This document shows, piece by piece, positions 18,224 through 26,161 of a stretch of 58,222 nucleotides of DNA. Positions within the stretch are counted from its first letter, which is position 1. Every line of letters begins with the position of its first letter. This DNA comes from Pseudoprimorskyibacter insulae. GTDB lineage: Bacteria; Pseudomonadota; Alphaproteobacteria; Rhodobacterales; Rhodobacteraceae. A program made the translations under genes and the position numbers. Location: NCBI RefSeq assembly GCF_900302505.1, contig NZ_OMOJ01000016.1:1-58222 (forward strand), in the 5' to 3' direction. The notes under the pieces were generated by a model. That model was not told the DNA's origin, made no database searches, and saw only the letters and a program-made list of their open reading frames with translations.

Positions 18224-18316
18224 CTGTGCTGCCTTTTCTTTGTGCAGGCATCGCAGTGTCGCGCAGTACCTTTCATAAGATTTCTTGACAGGTGCCCCCC
18301 TGTCGTCAAGTCTGAG

Positions 18317-18332
18317 TTTACCAAATGGTAAA
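18317..18332. promoter_or_regulatory. RutR operator between rutR and the amidohydrolase gene
   Basis: TTTACCA-AA-TGGTAAA is a perfect 7+2+7 inverted repeat matching RutR consensus TTGACCA-N2-TGGTCAA except at the third base of each arm. It lies 94 bases from the rutR ATG and 76 from the ATG on the other strand. A second hairpin, CTTGACAGG / CCTGTCGTCAAG, lies at 18284-18310. Confidence 0.7.
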
Positions 18333-18407
18333 AAAGGCACATGGGCGATACCGCATTTATGCACATTGCGTCCCATAACGCCCGAAAAACAATCACAGGG
18401 GGTATCC

Positions 18408-19658
18408 ATGGCCGCACCGGGCGAAAATCTTCGTATCAACCCAGACCGTTTGTGGGACAGCTTGATGGAGATGGCCAAGATCGGTCCAGGGATCGCGGGC
18501 GGCAACAACCGCCAAACCCTGACGGATGCCGACGGCGAAGGCCGGACCCTGTTCAAACAGTGGTGTGAGGCTGCGGGCTGCGAAATGGGTCTGGATGAGA
18601 TCGGCAATATGTTCGCCTATCGCCCCGGAACCGATGCAGACGCCCTGCCGGTCTACATGGGATCGCACCTTGATACCCAGCCCACGGGCGGCAAATACGA
18701 TGGCGTTCTGGGCGTGCTTGGCGGGCTGGAGGTGATCCGCTCGATGAACGATCTGGGGATTAAGACCAAGCACCCGATCGTTCTGGTGAACTGGACCAAC
18801 GAAGAAGGCACCCGCTTTGCGCCGGCCATGCTGGCCTCGGGCGTGTTTGCTGGCAAACATGATCTGGACTGGACCTATGACCGCGTCGATGCCGAGGGCA
18901 AGCGCTTTGGCGATGAGCTGGAGCGGATCGGCTGGAAGGGCGACGAAACGGTCGGCGACCGCAAGATGCATGCGATGTTCGAATTGCACATCGAACAAGG
19001 CCCGATCCTTGAGGCCGAAGGCAAAGACATCGGTGTGGTCACCCACGGCCAAGGTCTGCGCTGGATCGAATGCACGGTCACCGGCAAGGACAGCCACACC
19101 GGATCGACCCCGATGCATATGCGCAAGAACGCCGGGCGAGGGCTCGCGCAAATCACGGAACTGGTGCATGAAATCGCAATGAAGCACCAACCCGGCGCGG
19201 TTGGCGCCATTGGCCATGTCGATGTTTACCCCAACAGCCGCAACGTGATCCCCGGCAAGGTCGTCTTTACCGTCGATTTCCGTTCGCATCTGCCCGAAAA
19301 GCTGCACGCGATGGAGGCCGAGCTTTACGAGCGCGCGCCGGGACTGTGCGAGGCGCTTGGCGTCCGCTTCGAGAGCAAAGTCACCGGCCAGTTTGAGCCG
19401 CCCGCCTTTGACGAGGCCTGCGTTGGGGCTGTGCGAGGCGCGGCCGAACGCCTTGGCTATAGCCACATGGATATCATTTCCGGCGCCGGGCACGATGCCT
19501 GCTGGATCAACGATGTGGCCCCGACGGCGATGATCATGTGCCCCTGCGTCGATGGCCTCAGCCACAATGAGGCCGAAGAGATCAGCAAAGACTGGGCCGC
19601 CGCTGGCACCGATGTTCTGCTGCACGCCGTTCTTGAAACCGCCGAGGTGGTCGAGTGA
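18408..19658 (+). CDS. Beta-ureidopropionase / N-carbamoyl-amino-acid amidohydrolase (M20 family)
   Basis: Hydrolyses N-carbamoyl-beta-alanine to beta-alanine, CO2 and ammonia, the third step of the reductive pathway. The 416-residue metalloenzyme has ligand motifs GSHLDTQPTGGKYDGVLGVL, NWTNEEGTRFAPAM and LHIEQGPILE. It also has a dimerisation-domain histidine region (GKDSHTGSTPMHMRKNAG) and the final ligand in DGLSHNEAEEI. AGGGGG is the ribosome site. The start at 18408 avoids a spurious extension across the operator. It is the first gene of the operon running to dihydropyrimidinase and overlaps the next gene by GTGA. Confidence 0.9.
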   Translation: MAAPGENLRINPDRLWDSLMEMAKIGPGIAGGNNRQTLTDADGEGRTLFKQWCEAAGCEMGLDEIGNMFAYRPGTDADALPVYMGSHLDTQPTGGKYDGVLGVLGGLEVIRSMNDLGIKTKHPIVLVNWTNEEGTRFAPAMLASGVFAGKHDLDWTYDRVDAEGKRFGDELERIGWKGDETVGDRKMHAMFELHIEQGPILEAEGKDIGVVTHGQGLRWIECTVTGKDSHTGSTPMHMRKNAGRGLAQITELVHEIAMKHQPGAVGAIGHVDVYPNSRNVIPGKVVFTVDFRSHLPEKLHAMEAELYERAPGLCEALGVRFESKVTGQFEPPAFDEACVGAVRGAAERLGYSHMDIISGAGHDACWINDVAPTAMIMCPCVDGLSHNEAEEISKDWAAAGTDVLLHAVLETAEVVE

Positions 19659-19924
19659 GCGAAGACCAACAAGCACCGCACTATTTGCGATTGCTCATGG
19701 CGATCTTGGTTCCGGTCGGTGTTCTGGCCGGGGCCTATTTGGGCTATACCGAAGGCACCTTGGTCAGCATCGCCATCGGTGCCGTCGCGGGGGCCTTTCT
19801 GGGCACGGTTTCGGCGCATATCATCAACTTTGTTACCAATCTGGCGTTTTCGTTGGCCGGAATGATTATCCCCGTGCTGGTCGTCTTGGGAATCGTGTAT
19901 TTTGCCTATCAAAGGGCGATGTAA
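19655..19924 (+). CDS. Small membrane protein of unknown function in the pyrimidine operon
   Basis: The 89-residue protein starts at a GTG overlapping the amidohydrolase stop (GTGA), so it is translationally coupled. It has three hydrophobic segments: about 13-31 (LMAILVPVGVLAGAYLG), 34-56 (glycine/alanine-rich) and 64-84 (SLAGMIIPVLVVLGIVYFAY). I do not recognise a family. The position between two catabolic enzymes suggests a role linked to the membrane, for example transport support, but nothing in the sequence proves it. Confidence 0.7.
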   Translation: MSEDQQAPHYLRLLMAILVPVGVLAGAYLGYTEGTLVSIAIGAVAGAFLGTVSAHIINFVTNLAFSLAGMIIPVLVVLGIVYFAYQRAM

Positions 19925-19933
19925 AGGCGACCC

Positions 19934-20257
19934 ATGTTACACGAAAGCGAGACAATCCAAGCCCATATCAACGGCCTCGTCGATGCCGAGGTTCGGGCCT
20001 ATGACACCTCGCTGCCGGTCAATCAGGCCACACTGGCCGATTTCATGCGCCTGCGCGTGCGCAACCCGGCCAAGATCAGCGTGCAGTTTTCGGGCGCGAT
20101 CATCCAGAAATGCTGGACCGTGACCCGATCCAACGGGTCGTATCAGGTCATCTACCTGCCCACCGCTGACTATTTTTCGCTATGCGTCAATTCCGATTTC
20201 GGCCCGCTCGACATCGGGGTGCATGGCTCCGCACTCAATTGCTTTGCCTCAGTTTGA
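19934..20257 (+). CDS. Hypothetical protein in the pyrimidine operon
   Basis: The 107-residue soluble protein lies between the small membrane protein (9 bases away) and dihydropyrimidinase (21 bases away). It is rich in beta-prone stretches (KISVQFSGAIIQKCWTVTR, SYQVIYLPTADYFSLCV) with two central cysteines. No signal peptide or known motif is visible. The AAGGCGACCC sequence before the ATG can serve as ribosome site. Operon membership suggests a part in pyrimidine catabolism; function unknown. Confidence 0.7.
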   Translation: MLHESETIQAHINGLVDAEVRAYDTSLPVNQATLADFMRLRVRNPAKISVQFSGAIIQKCWTVTRSNGSYQVIYLPTADYFSLCVNSDFGPLDIGVHGSALNCFASV

Positions 20258-20278
20258 AGGCCAACAGGGAGACACATC

Positions 20279-21733
20279 ATGACGACCGTCATCAAGAACG
20301 GCACCATTGTAACCGCTGACCTGACCTACAAGGCCGATGTCCTGATTGAGGGCGGCCAGATCATCGAGATCGGTCAGGGCCTGAAGGGCGATGAGGTTCT
20401 GGACGCCACCGGATGCTATGTCATGCCCGGCGGGATCGATCCGCATACGCACCTAGAGATGCCCTTCATGGGCACCTATTCCAGCGACGATTTCGATAGC
20501 GGCACCCGCGCGGCCCTGTCGGGCGGCACGACGATGGTCGTGGATTTCGCCCTGCCCTCACCCGGCCAAGGCCTGCTGGACGCGCTGCAAATGTGGGACA
20601 ACAAATCCACCCGCGCCCATTGCGATTACAGTTTCCACATGGCGGTGACATGGTGGGGCGAACAGGTCTTCAACGAGATGGAGACCGTCGTCAAAGAGCG
20701 CGGCATAAACACCTTCAAGCACTTCATGGCCTACAAGGGCGCGCTGATGGTGAACGATGATGAGATGTACGCCAGCTTCAACCGTCTGGCCGAACTGGGC
20801 GGTATCGCCATGGTTCATGCCGAGAACGGCGATGTGGTGGCCGAACTGACAGCCAAGCTGCTGGCCGCTGGCAACAATGGCCCCGAGGCACACGCCTATT
20901 CCCGCCCCCCGCAGGTCGAGGGCGAGGCCACCAACCGCGCGATTATGATCGCCGATATGGCGGGTGTGCCGCTCTATGTGGTGCACACCTCGTGCGAGGA
21001 ATCCCACGAAGCCATTCGCCGCGCCAAACAGGCGGGCAAGCGCGTTTGGGGTGAGCCTCTGATTCAGCACCTGACGCTGGACGATAGCGAATACAGCCAC
21101 CCCGATTGGGATCACGCCGCCCGCCGCGTTATGTCTCCGCCGTTCCGCAACAAACAGCACCAAGACAGCCTCTGGGCGGGCCTGCAATCCGGCTCGCTTT
21201 CGGTTGTGGCCACCGACCATTGCGCCTTTACCACCGATCAGAAACGCTACGGCGTGGGCGATTTCTCCAAGATCCCCAACGGCACCGGCGGGCTAGAAGA
21301 CCGGATGCCGATGCTGTGGACCTATGGCGTGAACACAGGCCGCCTGACGCCGAACGAATTCGTCGCCGTCACCAGCACCAACATCGCCAAGATCATGAAC
21401 ATGTACCCCAAAAAGGGCGCGGTTCTGGTGGGCGCCGATGCCGATCTGGTGGTCTGGGATCCTGAGAAGTCGAAAACCATCACGGCGGGCAATCAGGTTT
21501 CGGCCATCGATTACAATGTCTTCGAAGGCAAAGAGGTGAAGGGCCTGCCCCGCTTTACCCTGACCCGCGGCCATGTCGCCGTCCACGACGGCGAATTGCG
21601 CAGCCAAGAAGGCCACGGCAAATTCGTTGCGCGTGAACCCAACAGCTCGGTCAGCCGTGCGCTAAGCACTTGGAAAGAGCTCACCTCTCCCCGCCCGGTT
21701 CAGCGCACCGGCATTCCGGCGACGGGGGTGTAA
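20279..21733 (+). CDS. hydA: Dihydropyrimidinase
   Basis: Hydrolyses dihydrouracil or dihydrothymine to N-carbamoyl-beta-amino acids, the second step of the pathway. The 484-residue amidohydrolase has the metal-binding GGIDPHTHLEMPF, the carboxylated lysine in FKHFMAYKGALM, His ligands in MVHAENGD and YVVHTSCEES, and the catalytic Asp in VVATDHCAFTT. AGGGAGA precedes the ATG. Together with the amidohydrolase upstream and PreTA it completes uracil to beta-alanine conversion. Confidence 0.94.
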   Translation: MTTVIKNGTIVTADLTYKADVLIEGGQIIEIGQGLKGDEVLDATGCYVMPGGIDPHTHLEMPFMGTYSSDDFDSGTRAALSGGTTMVVDFALPSPGQGLLDALQMWDNKSTRAHCDYSFHMAVTWWGEQVFNEMETVVKERGINTFKHFMAYKGALMVNDDEMYASFNRLAELGGIAMVHAENGDVVAELTAKLLAAGNNGPEAHAYSRPPQVEGEATNRAIMIADMAGVPLYVVHTSCEESHEAIRRAKQAGKRVWGEPLIQHLTLDDSEYSHPDWDHAARRVMSPPFRNKQHQDSLWAGLQSGSLSVVATDHCAFTTDQKRYGVGDFSKIPNGTGGLEDRMPMLWTYGVNTGRLTPNEFVAVTSTNIAKIMNMYPKKGAVLVGADADLVVWDPEKSKTITAGNQVSAIDYNVFEGKEVKGLPRFTLTRGHVAVHDGELRSQEGHGKFVAREPNSSVSRALSTWKELTSPRPVQRTGIPATGV

Positions 21734-21760
21734 GTGGCCTCAACACGCCCGCACAGCGCC

Positions 21761-22156
21761 TTAGGGCACCAAGGCCTCGAGCTCGGGCAGAAGCACCACG
21801 CTTTCCTGTTCGTGCGGGTCGGTGCGGGCGATGATGGCAACGGCGGGCTCATCCCCGTCGTTGAACGGCAGGTGCGGCACGTCGGCGGGAATGTAGATCA
21901 TGTCGCCGGCGACCGTGTCCATGCAATGCTCCAGCCGGTCCCCCCAGTACATTTTGGCCGCGCCCGAGATGACGTAAATCGCGGTCTCATGCGTCGCATG
22001 TTTATGCGCCTTGGCGCGCCCGCCCGGCGGGACGGTCAACAGGTGCATACACACGCCCTGCGATCCGACCGTCTCTTTCGCAATGCCTTCGAAATAGGAA
22101 AACCCCTGCTTGCCCGCATACGTTCCCTCGGGCCGCAGCTTGACACAATCACCCAT
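21761..22156 (-). CDS. Cupin-domain protein
   Basis: The 131-residue single-cupin protein has motif 1 GGRAKAHKHATHETAIYVISG (metal ligands His, His, Glu, with KHATHE) and motif 2 DMIYIPADVPHLPFN. It is in the opposite direction to the pyrimidine genes and lies between dihydropyrimidinase and the transporter. A GGAGGG ribosome site fits the ATG at 22156. That start codon overlaps the possible ATG of the divergent ATPase gene, leaving no room for a promoter outside coding DNA. Function unknown; it may be a small isomerase or a sensor. Confidence 0.8.
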   Translation of the reverse strand: MGDCVKLRPEGTYAGKQGFSYFEGIAKETVGSQGVCMHLLTVPPGGRAKAHKHATHETAIYVISGAAKMYWGDRLEHCMDTVAGDMIYIPADVPHLPFNDGDEPAVAIIARTDPHEQESVVLLPELEALVP

Positions 22157-22172
22157 GATCGAACCCTCCACT

Positions 22173-22976
22173 ATGTCTGAGCCCACTGTGCCACAAAGCC
22201 AGCCCCCCGTCATCAAAGCCAGCAATCTGGACCTGACCTTCCAGACCAATGACGGCCCCGTGCATGCGCTGAAAGGCGTGAACCTTGATATCGGCAAGGG
22301 CGAATTTGTCTCGTTCATCGGGCCGTCGGGCTGCGGGAAAACCACTTTCCTGCGGTGCATCGCGGCGCTGGAACAGCCCACGGGCGGCACGCTCACCGTC
22401 AACGGCATGACGCCCGACGATGCCCGCAAAGCGCGGGCCTATGGCTATGTGTTTCAGGCCGCGGGCCTCTATCCGTGGCGCACGATTGGCGGCAACATCC
22501 GCCTGCCGCTGGAAATCATGGGCTTCTCGAAGGAAGAACAAGCCAAACGCGTTAAGAAAACGCTCGAACTGGTCGATCTGGCAGGATTTGAAAAGAAATT
22601 CCCGTGGCAGCTGTCGGGCGGGATGCAGCAACGGGCCTCGATTGCGCGCGCCTTGGCCTTTGATGCCGAAATCCTGCTGATGGACGAACCCTTTGGCGCG
22701 CTGGATGAAATCGTCCGCGACCACTTGAACGAACAGCTTCTGGCCCTTTGGAGCCGCACTGGCAAAACAATCGGCTTCGTCACCCATTCCATCCCCGAGG
22801 CGGTGTTCCTGTCCACAAAGATCGTGGTGATGTCGCCGCGTCCGGGCCGGATTACGGACGTGATCGACAGCCGCCTGCCGCGTGACCGCACGCTTGATAT
22901 CCGCGACACACAGGACTTCATGGACATCGCCCACCGCGTGCGCGAAGGGCTGCGGGCGGGGCATGCCTATGACTGA
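22173..22976 (+). CDS. ABC transporter ATP-binding protein, nitrate/taurine/pyrimidine type
   Basis: Energises the importer encoded downstream, probably for pyrimidines or a related ring compound. The protein (267 residues from ATG 22173; six more if ATG 22155 is used) has Walker A GPSGCGKTT, Q-loop YVFQAAGLYPW, signature LSGGMQQRASIARAL, Walker B ILLMDEPFGALDE and H-loop FVTHSIPEAV, as in SsuB/TauB/ThiZ. No clear ribosome site precedes either ATG. It is the first of a four-gene importer, with a 260-base gap before the permeases. Confidence 0.88.
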   Translation: MSEPTVPQSQPPVIKASNLDLTFQTNDGPVHALKGVNLDIGKGEFVSFIGPSGCGKTTFLRCIAALEQPTGGTLTVNGMTPDDARKARAYGYVFQAAGLYPWRTIGGNIRLPLEIMGFSKEEQAKRVKKTLELVDLAGFEKKFPWQLSGGMQQRASIARALAFDAEILLMDEPFGALDEIVRDHLNEQLLALWSRTGKTIGFVTHSIPEAVFLSTKIVVMSPRPGRITDVIDSRLPRDRTLDIRDTQDFMDIAHRVREGLRAGHAYD

Positions 22977-23238
22977 AACGCGCGCTCCCATTCAAGCCAA
23001 GACAAATACGGCACGCAAAGCGGCTGGCGCCCGCCGCAATGCGAAACCGTCCCGCGCTTGGGGTAAGGACGCGGGCCCCTTCACCTTTCACGGTCATCGG
23101 CTCTCCAGCCTGTACCGTGCCGATACAGAACCACCAAACCCTTTCACCTTTCTTAAAATACTCAAAAATATGCGCTCACCGCTGGCCGGGCATTTGGAGT
23201 ATTTAGAGAAAGATGAAGGCAGGAGGGGGCGCCCATGA
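22969..23238 (+). CDS. Doubtful small reading frame bridging ATPase and permease genes
   Basis: An 89-codon frame starts inside the ATPase stop (ATGACTGA) and ends in the first permease ATG (ATGATG), so it would be coupled at both ends. The translation is basic and low in hydrophobic residues, with no recognisable motif. Its second half is formed by an inverted-repeat element, so it may be an accident of the repeat. I keep it only because the spacing is so exact. Confidence 0.25.
   Translation: MTETRAPIQAKTNTARKAAGARRNAKPSRAWGKDAGPFTFHGHRLSSLYRADTEPPNPFTFLKILKNMRSPLAGHLEYLEKDEGRRGRP
23140..23219. repeat. Imperfect inverted repeat between ATPase and permease genes
   Basis: The left arm at 23140-23163 (CCTTTCACCTTTCTTAAAATAC and on) pairs with the right arm at 23197-23219 (GAGTATTTAGAGAAAGATGAAGG), with a few mismatches and a 33-base loop. 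The arms resemble a short dispersed palindromic element I associate with Rhodobacterales intergenic regions; that recognition is from memory. Within an operon it could act as a processing or stability element. Confidence 0.5.
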
Positions 23239-24098
23239 TGCGCAGTGTGTTTCCTGTACTGGCTGTCGTCGCGGTTTTGATCGCGATCTGGTATGCCGCT
23301 GCGGTGTGGCTAAATACCCCTTGGGCGCTGGATAAGGCCAAGCGGGCCGAGGTGACACTTTCCACGTCTGACCTGATCGCCGACACTTGGGCGCAGGACA
23401 AGCCCAAGCTGCCCGCGCCGCATCAGGTGGCGATTGAGATTTGGAACACCACGGTTGAGAAGAAAATTACCTCAAAGCGTAGTCTGATTTATCACAGCTG
23501 GATCACCATGAGCGCAACGGTTCTGGGCTTTGCCCTTGGCACCGCGCTTGGCTTCGCGCTGGCGGTCGGGATCGTCTATAATCGCGTTATGGACATGAGC
23601 GTGATGCCTTGGGTCATTGCCAGCCAGACGATCCCGATCCTGGCCATCGCGCCGATGATCATCGTCGTTCTGAACGCGGTCGGGATTTCGGGACTTCTGC
23701 CTAAGGCGCTGATTTCCATGTATCTTAGCTTTTTCCCAGTGGTCGTCGGCATGGTGAAGGGCCTACGTAGTCCCGATGCCATGCAGCTTGACCAGATGCG
23801 CACCTGGAACGCCTCGGGCGGTCAGGAATTCATCAAACTGCGCCTACCGGCTTCGATGCCGTATCTGTTCACTTCAATGAAGATCGCCATGGCCGCAAGC
23901 CTTGTTGGCGCGATCGTGGGTGAGTTGCCGACGGGCGCTGTGGCCGGGCTTGGTGCACGTCTTCTGGCGGGCAGCTATTACGGCCAGACCGTTCAGATTT
24001 GGAGCGCCCTTCTGATGGCCGCCGCCTTGGCCGCTGTGCTGGTCGGCGTGATCGGAGCGATCCAGCGCGTCACCTTGAAACGGATGGGGTTGGCATGA
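23235..24098 (+). CDS. ABC transporter permease, nitrate/taurine/pyrimidine type (1)
   Basis: Inner-membrane subunit of the importer. The 287-residue protein has an N-terminal helix, then a periplasmic stretch of about 60 residues (HTWAQDKPKLPAP region), and the BPD permease domain with EAA-type motif (MRTWNASGGQEFIKLRLPASMPYL). AGGAGGGGG precedes the ATG. It overlaps the second permease by ATGA, so a heterodimeric membrane unit is likely. Confidence 0.87.
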   Translation: MMRSVFPVLAVVAVLIAIWYAAAVWLNTPWALDKAKRAEVTLSTSDLIADTWAQDKPKLPAPHQVAIEIWNTTVEKKITSKRSLIYHSWITMSATVLGFALGTALGFALAVGIVYNRVMDMSVMPWVIASQTIPILAIAPMIIVVLNAVGISGLLPKALISMYLSFFPVVVGMVKGLRSPDAMQLDQMRTWNASGGQEFIKLRLPASMPYLFTSMKIAMAASLVGAIVGELPTGAVAGLGARLLAGSYYGQTVQIWSALLMAAALAAVLVGVIGAIQRVTLKRMGLA

Positions 24099-24934
24099 TG
24101 CTGGTGCTTTTGGGACTGATCGTTTGGGCTGCGGGCTGGGTGCTGAATGTCTGGATCTCGCGACTGCCGCGCACCCGCGCGACCGCGCTGGCCGTGCCGG
24201 CGGTCTTTGGGGTGACGTTGATCCTTATGTGGGAATGCTTGGTGCGGGGCCTGGGCGTGCCTTCGGTGATCCTGCCGCCGCCAAGCGCGATCTTGGTTCG
24301 GCTTGGGTCATCCGTTCCGGTGTTGTGGCTGGATTTCGTGCAGACCGTGCTGAAGGGCGCATTGTCCGGCTATATCATCGGCTGCGGCGCGGCCTTTGTG
24401 ACGGCCATCATCGTGGACCGCTATGATTTCTTGCGCCGGGGTCTTTTGCCGGTGGGCAACTTCATGGCCGCCCTGCCCGTCATCGGTATCGCCCCGATCC
24501 TTGTGATGTGGTTCGGTTTCGATTGGCAATCCAAGGCCGCCGTTGTGGTGGTGATGGTGTTCTTTCCGATGCTGGTGAACGCCGTTCAGGGCCTGCAAGA
24601 TACCACCGTGATGCAACGCGATCTGATGCGCACCTATGCGGCGGGCTATTGGACCACGCTGATTAAGCTGCGCCTGCCTGCGGCGATGCCGTTCCTGTTC
24701 AACGGTCTCAAAATCGCCAGCACGTTGGCCCTGATCGGGGCGATCGTTGCTGAATTTTTCGGCTCTCCCACGCGCGGGATGGGCTTTCGGATCTCGACCA
24801 GTGTGGGCCAGCTTGCGCTGGACCTCGTCTGGGCGGAAATTGTCGTGGCGGCCTTGGCCGGTTCGGCATTCTACGGCGGCATTGCGCTGCTGGAACGGGC
24901 GGTGACCTTTTGGCATCCGTCCCAACGAAAATAA
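24095..24934 (+). CDS. ABC transporter permease, nitrate/taurine/pyrimidine type (2)
   Basis: Second inner-membrane subunit, 279 residues from the ATG at 24095 that overlaps the previous stop. It has two N-terminal hydrophobic segments, the SsuC/ThiX-like core with PSVILPPPSAIL, and the EAA-type motif MRTYAAGYWTTLIKLRLPAAMPFL. The close resemblance of its EAA region to that of the first permease points to a gene duplication. Confidence 0.87.
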   Translation: MMLVLLGLIVWAAGWVLNVWISRLPRTRATALAVPAVFGVTLILMWECLVRGLGVPSVILPPPSAILVRLGSSVPVLWLDFVQTVLKGALSGYIIGCGAAFVTAIIVDRYDFLRRGLLPVGNFMAALPVIGIAPILVMWFGFDWQSKAAVVVVMVFFPMLVNAVQGLQDTTVMQRDLMRTYAAGYWTTLIKLRLPAAMPFLFNGLKIASTLALIGAIVAEFFGSPTRGMGFRISTSVGQLALDLVWAEIVVAALAGSAFYGGIALLERAVTFWHPSQRK

Positions 24935-24970
24935 ACATATCAACAGCTTACCATAAACGGGAGTGCGAAG

Positions 24971-25960
24971 ATGAAAACCTTGACCAAATTGGCCGCGACC
25001 ACGGCCCTAGGCCTGTGGGGCGGCATTGCCTCGGCGGCGGACGATATGACGCTGCAACTGAAATGGGTCACGCAGGCCCAGTTTGCAGGCTACTATGTGG
25101 CGCTGGATAAGGGCTTTTACGGCGAAGAAGACCTGAACGTCACGATCAAGCCGGGCGGCCCTGATATTGCGCCCACGCAGGTTCTGGCCGGTGGCGGCGC
25201 GGATGTGACCGTGGAATGGATGCCCGCCGCCCTTTCGGCCCGCGAAAAGGGCCTGCCGATGGTGAACATCGCCCAGCCGTTCAAAAGCTCAGGTATGATG
25301 CTGACCTGCCGCAAGGATGCGGGCATTGCCAGCACCGACGATTTCAAGGGCAAAACCCTTGGCGTTTGGTTCTTTGGCAACGAATTCCCCTTCCTGTCGT
25401 GGATGAGCCAGTTGGGCATTCCGACCGAAGGCGGGGCCGATGGCGTGACAGTGCTGAAGCAGGGCTTTAACGTTGATCCGCTGTTGCAGGGTCAGGCCGC
25501 GTGTGTGTCGACCATGACCTACAACGAATACTGGCAGGTGATTGACGCAGGCCTAAGCCCCGACGATCTGGTGGTTTTCAAGTATGAAGATCAGGGCGTC
25601 GCCACGCTGGAAGACGGGCTTTACGTGCTGGAAGACAAGCTGAGCGATCCGGCCGAAGTCGACAAGTTGACCCGCTTTGTCCGCGCCTCGATGAAGGGCT
25701 GGAAATACGCCGAGGAAAACCCGGATGAAGCCGCCGAGATCGTTTTGGACAACGACGCCTCGGGTGCGCAGACCGAAATGCACCAAAAGCGTATGATGGG
25801 CGAGATTGCCAAACTGACGGCAGGCTCGAACGGTTCGCTTGATCCGGCGGACTTCCAGCGCACGGTCGACTCGCTTCTGGCGGGCGGGTCGGATCCGGTC
25901 ATCACCAAGCAGCCCGAAGGCGCTTGGACCCATGCGATCACCGATGCCGCACTGAACTAA
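24971..25960 (+). CDS. ABC transporter substrate-binding protein, NMT1/ThiY family
   Basis: Periplasmic receptor of the importer. The 329-residue protein has a signal peptide (MKTLTKLAATTALGLWGGIASA) and the NMT1/THI5 core LKWVTQAQFAGYYVALDKGFY, which in relatives binds hydroxymethylpyrimidine, riboflavin or hydantoin-like rings. The pathway context suggests uracil, thymine or a hydantoin as ligand. A GGGAGTGCG ribosome site precedes the ATG. A strong hairpin ends the operon. Confidence 0.88.
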   Translation: MKTLTKLAATTALGLWGGIASAADDMTLQLKWVTQAQFAGYYVALDKGFYGEEDLNVTIKPGGPDIAPTQVLAGGGADVTVEWMPAALSAREKGLPMVNIAQPFKSSGMMLTCRKDAGIASTDDFKGKTLGVWFFGNEFPFLSWMSQLGIPTEGGADGVTVLKQGFNVDPLLQGQAACVSTMTYNEYWQVIDAGLSPDDLVVFKYEDQGVATLEDGLYVLEDKLSDPAEVDKLTRFVRASMKGWKYAEENPDEAAEIVLDNDASGAQTEMHQKRMMGEIAKLTAGSNGSLDPADFQRTVDSLLAGGSDPVITKQPEGAWTHAITDAALN

Positions 25961-25968
25961 ACTTTGGC

Positions 25969-25997
25969 GGGCCCCCGGCAGTGCTGGGGGCCCTTGC
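25969..25997 (+). terminator. Stem-loop terminator of the pyrimidine transporter operon
   Basis: GGGCCCCC (25969-25976) pairs with GGGGGCCC (25986-25993) around a 9-base loop, followed by only TT. The stem is very stable but the T-run is short. Confidence 0.5.
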
Positions 25998-26161
25998 CCA
26001 ATTCCGCGCCGCTGACGCTTGGTCAGGCGCAATTCCCCTGCCCATTTTGCGTTCGATCAAGTCTGCTTGGCCCCAGCCATGCGAGGGATCGGCCATGCCG
26101 TCACCCCTGCGTCACAGGCTGGCCCTAGGATGGCGTCACAGACGGATCGGAGCGATAGACG

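Noticed and set aside
26100-26145. Two GCGTCACAG repeats before the MaoC-Pta gene
   Set aside because: Only nine bases, no symmetry or known operator pattern; too short to support a claim.
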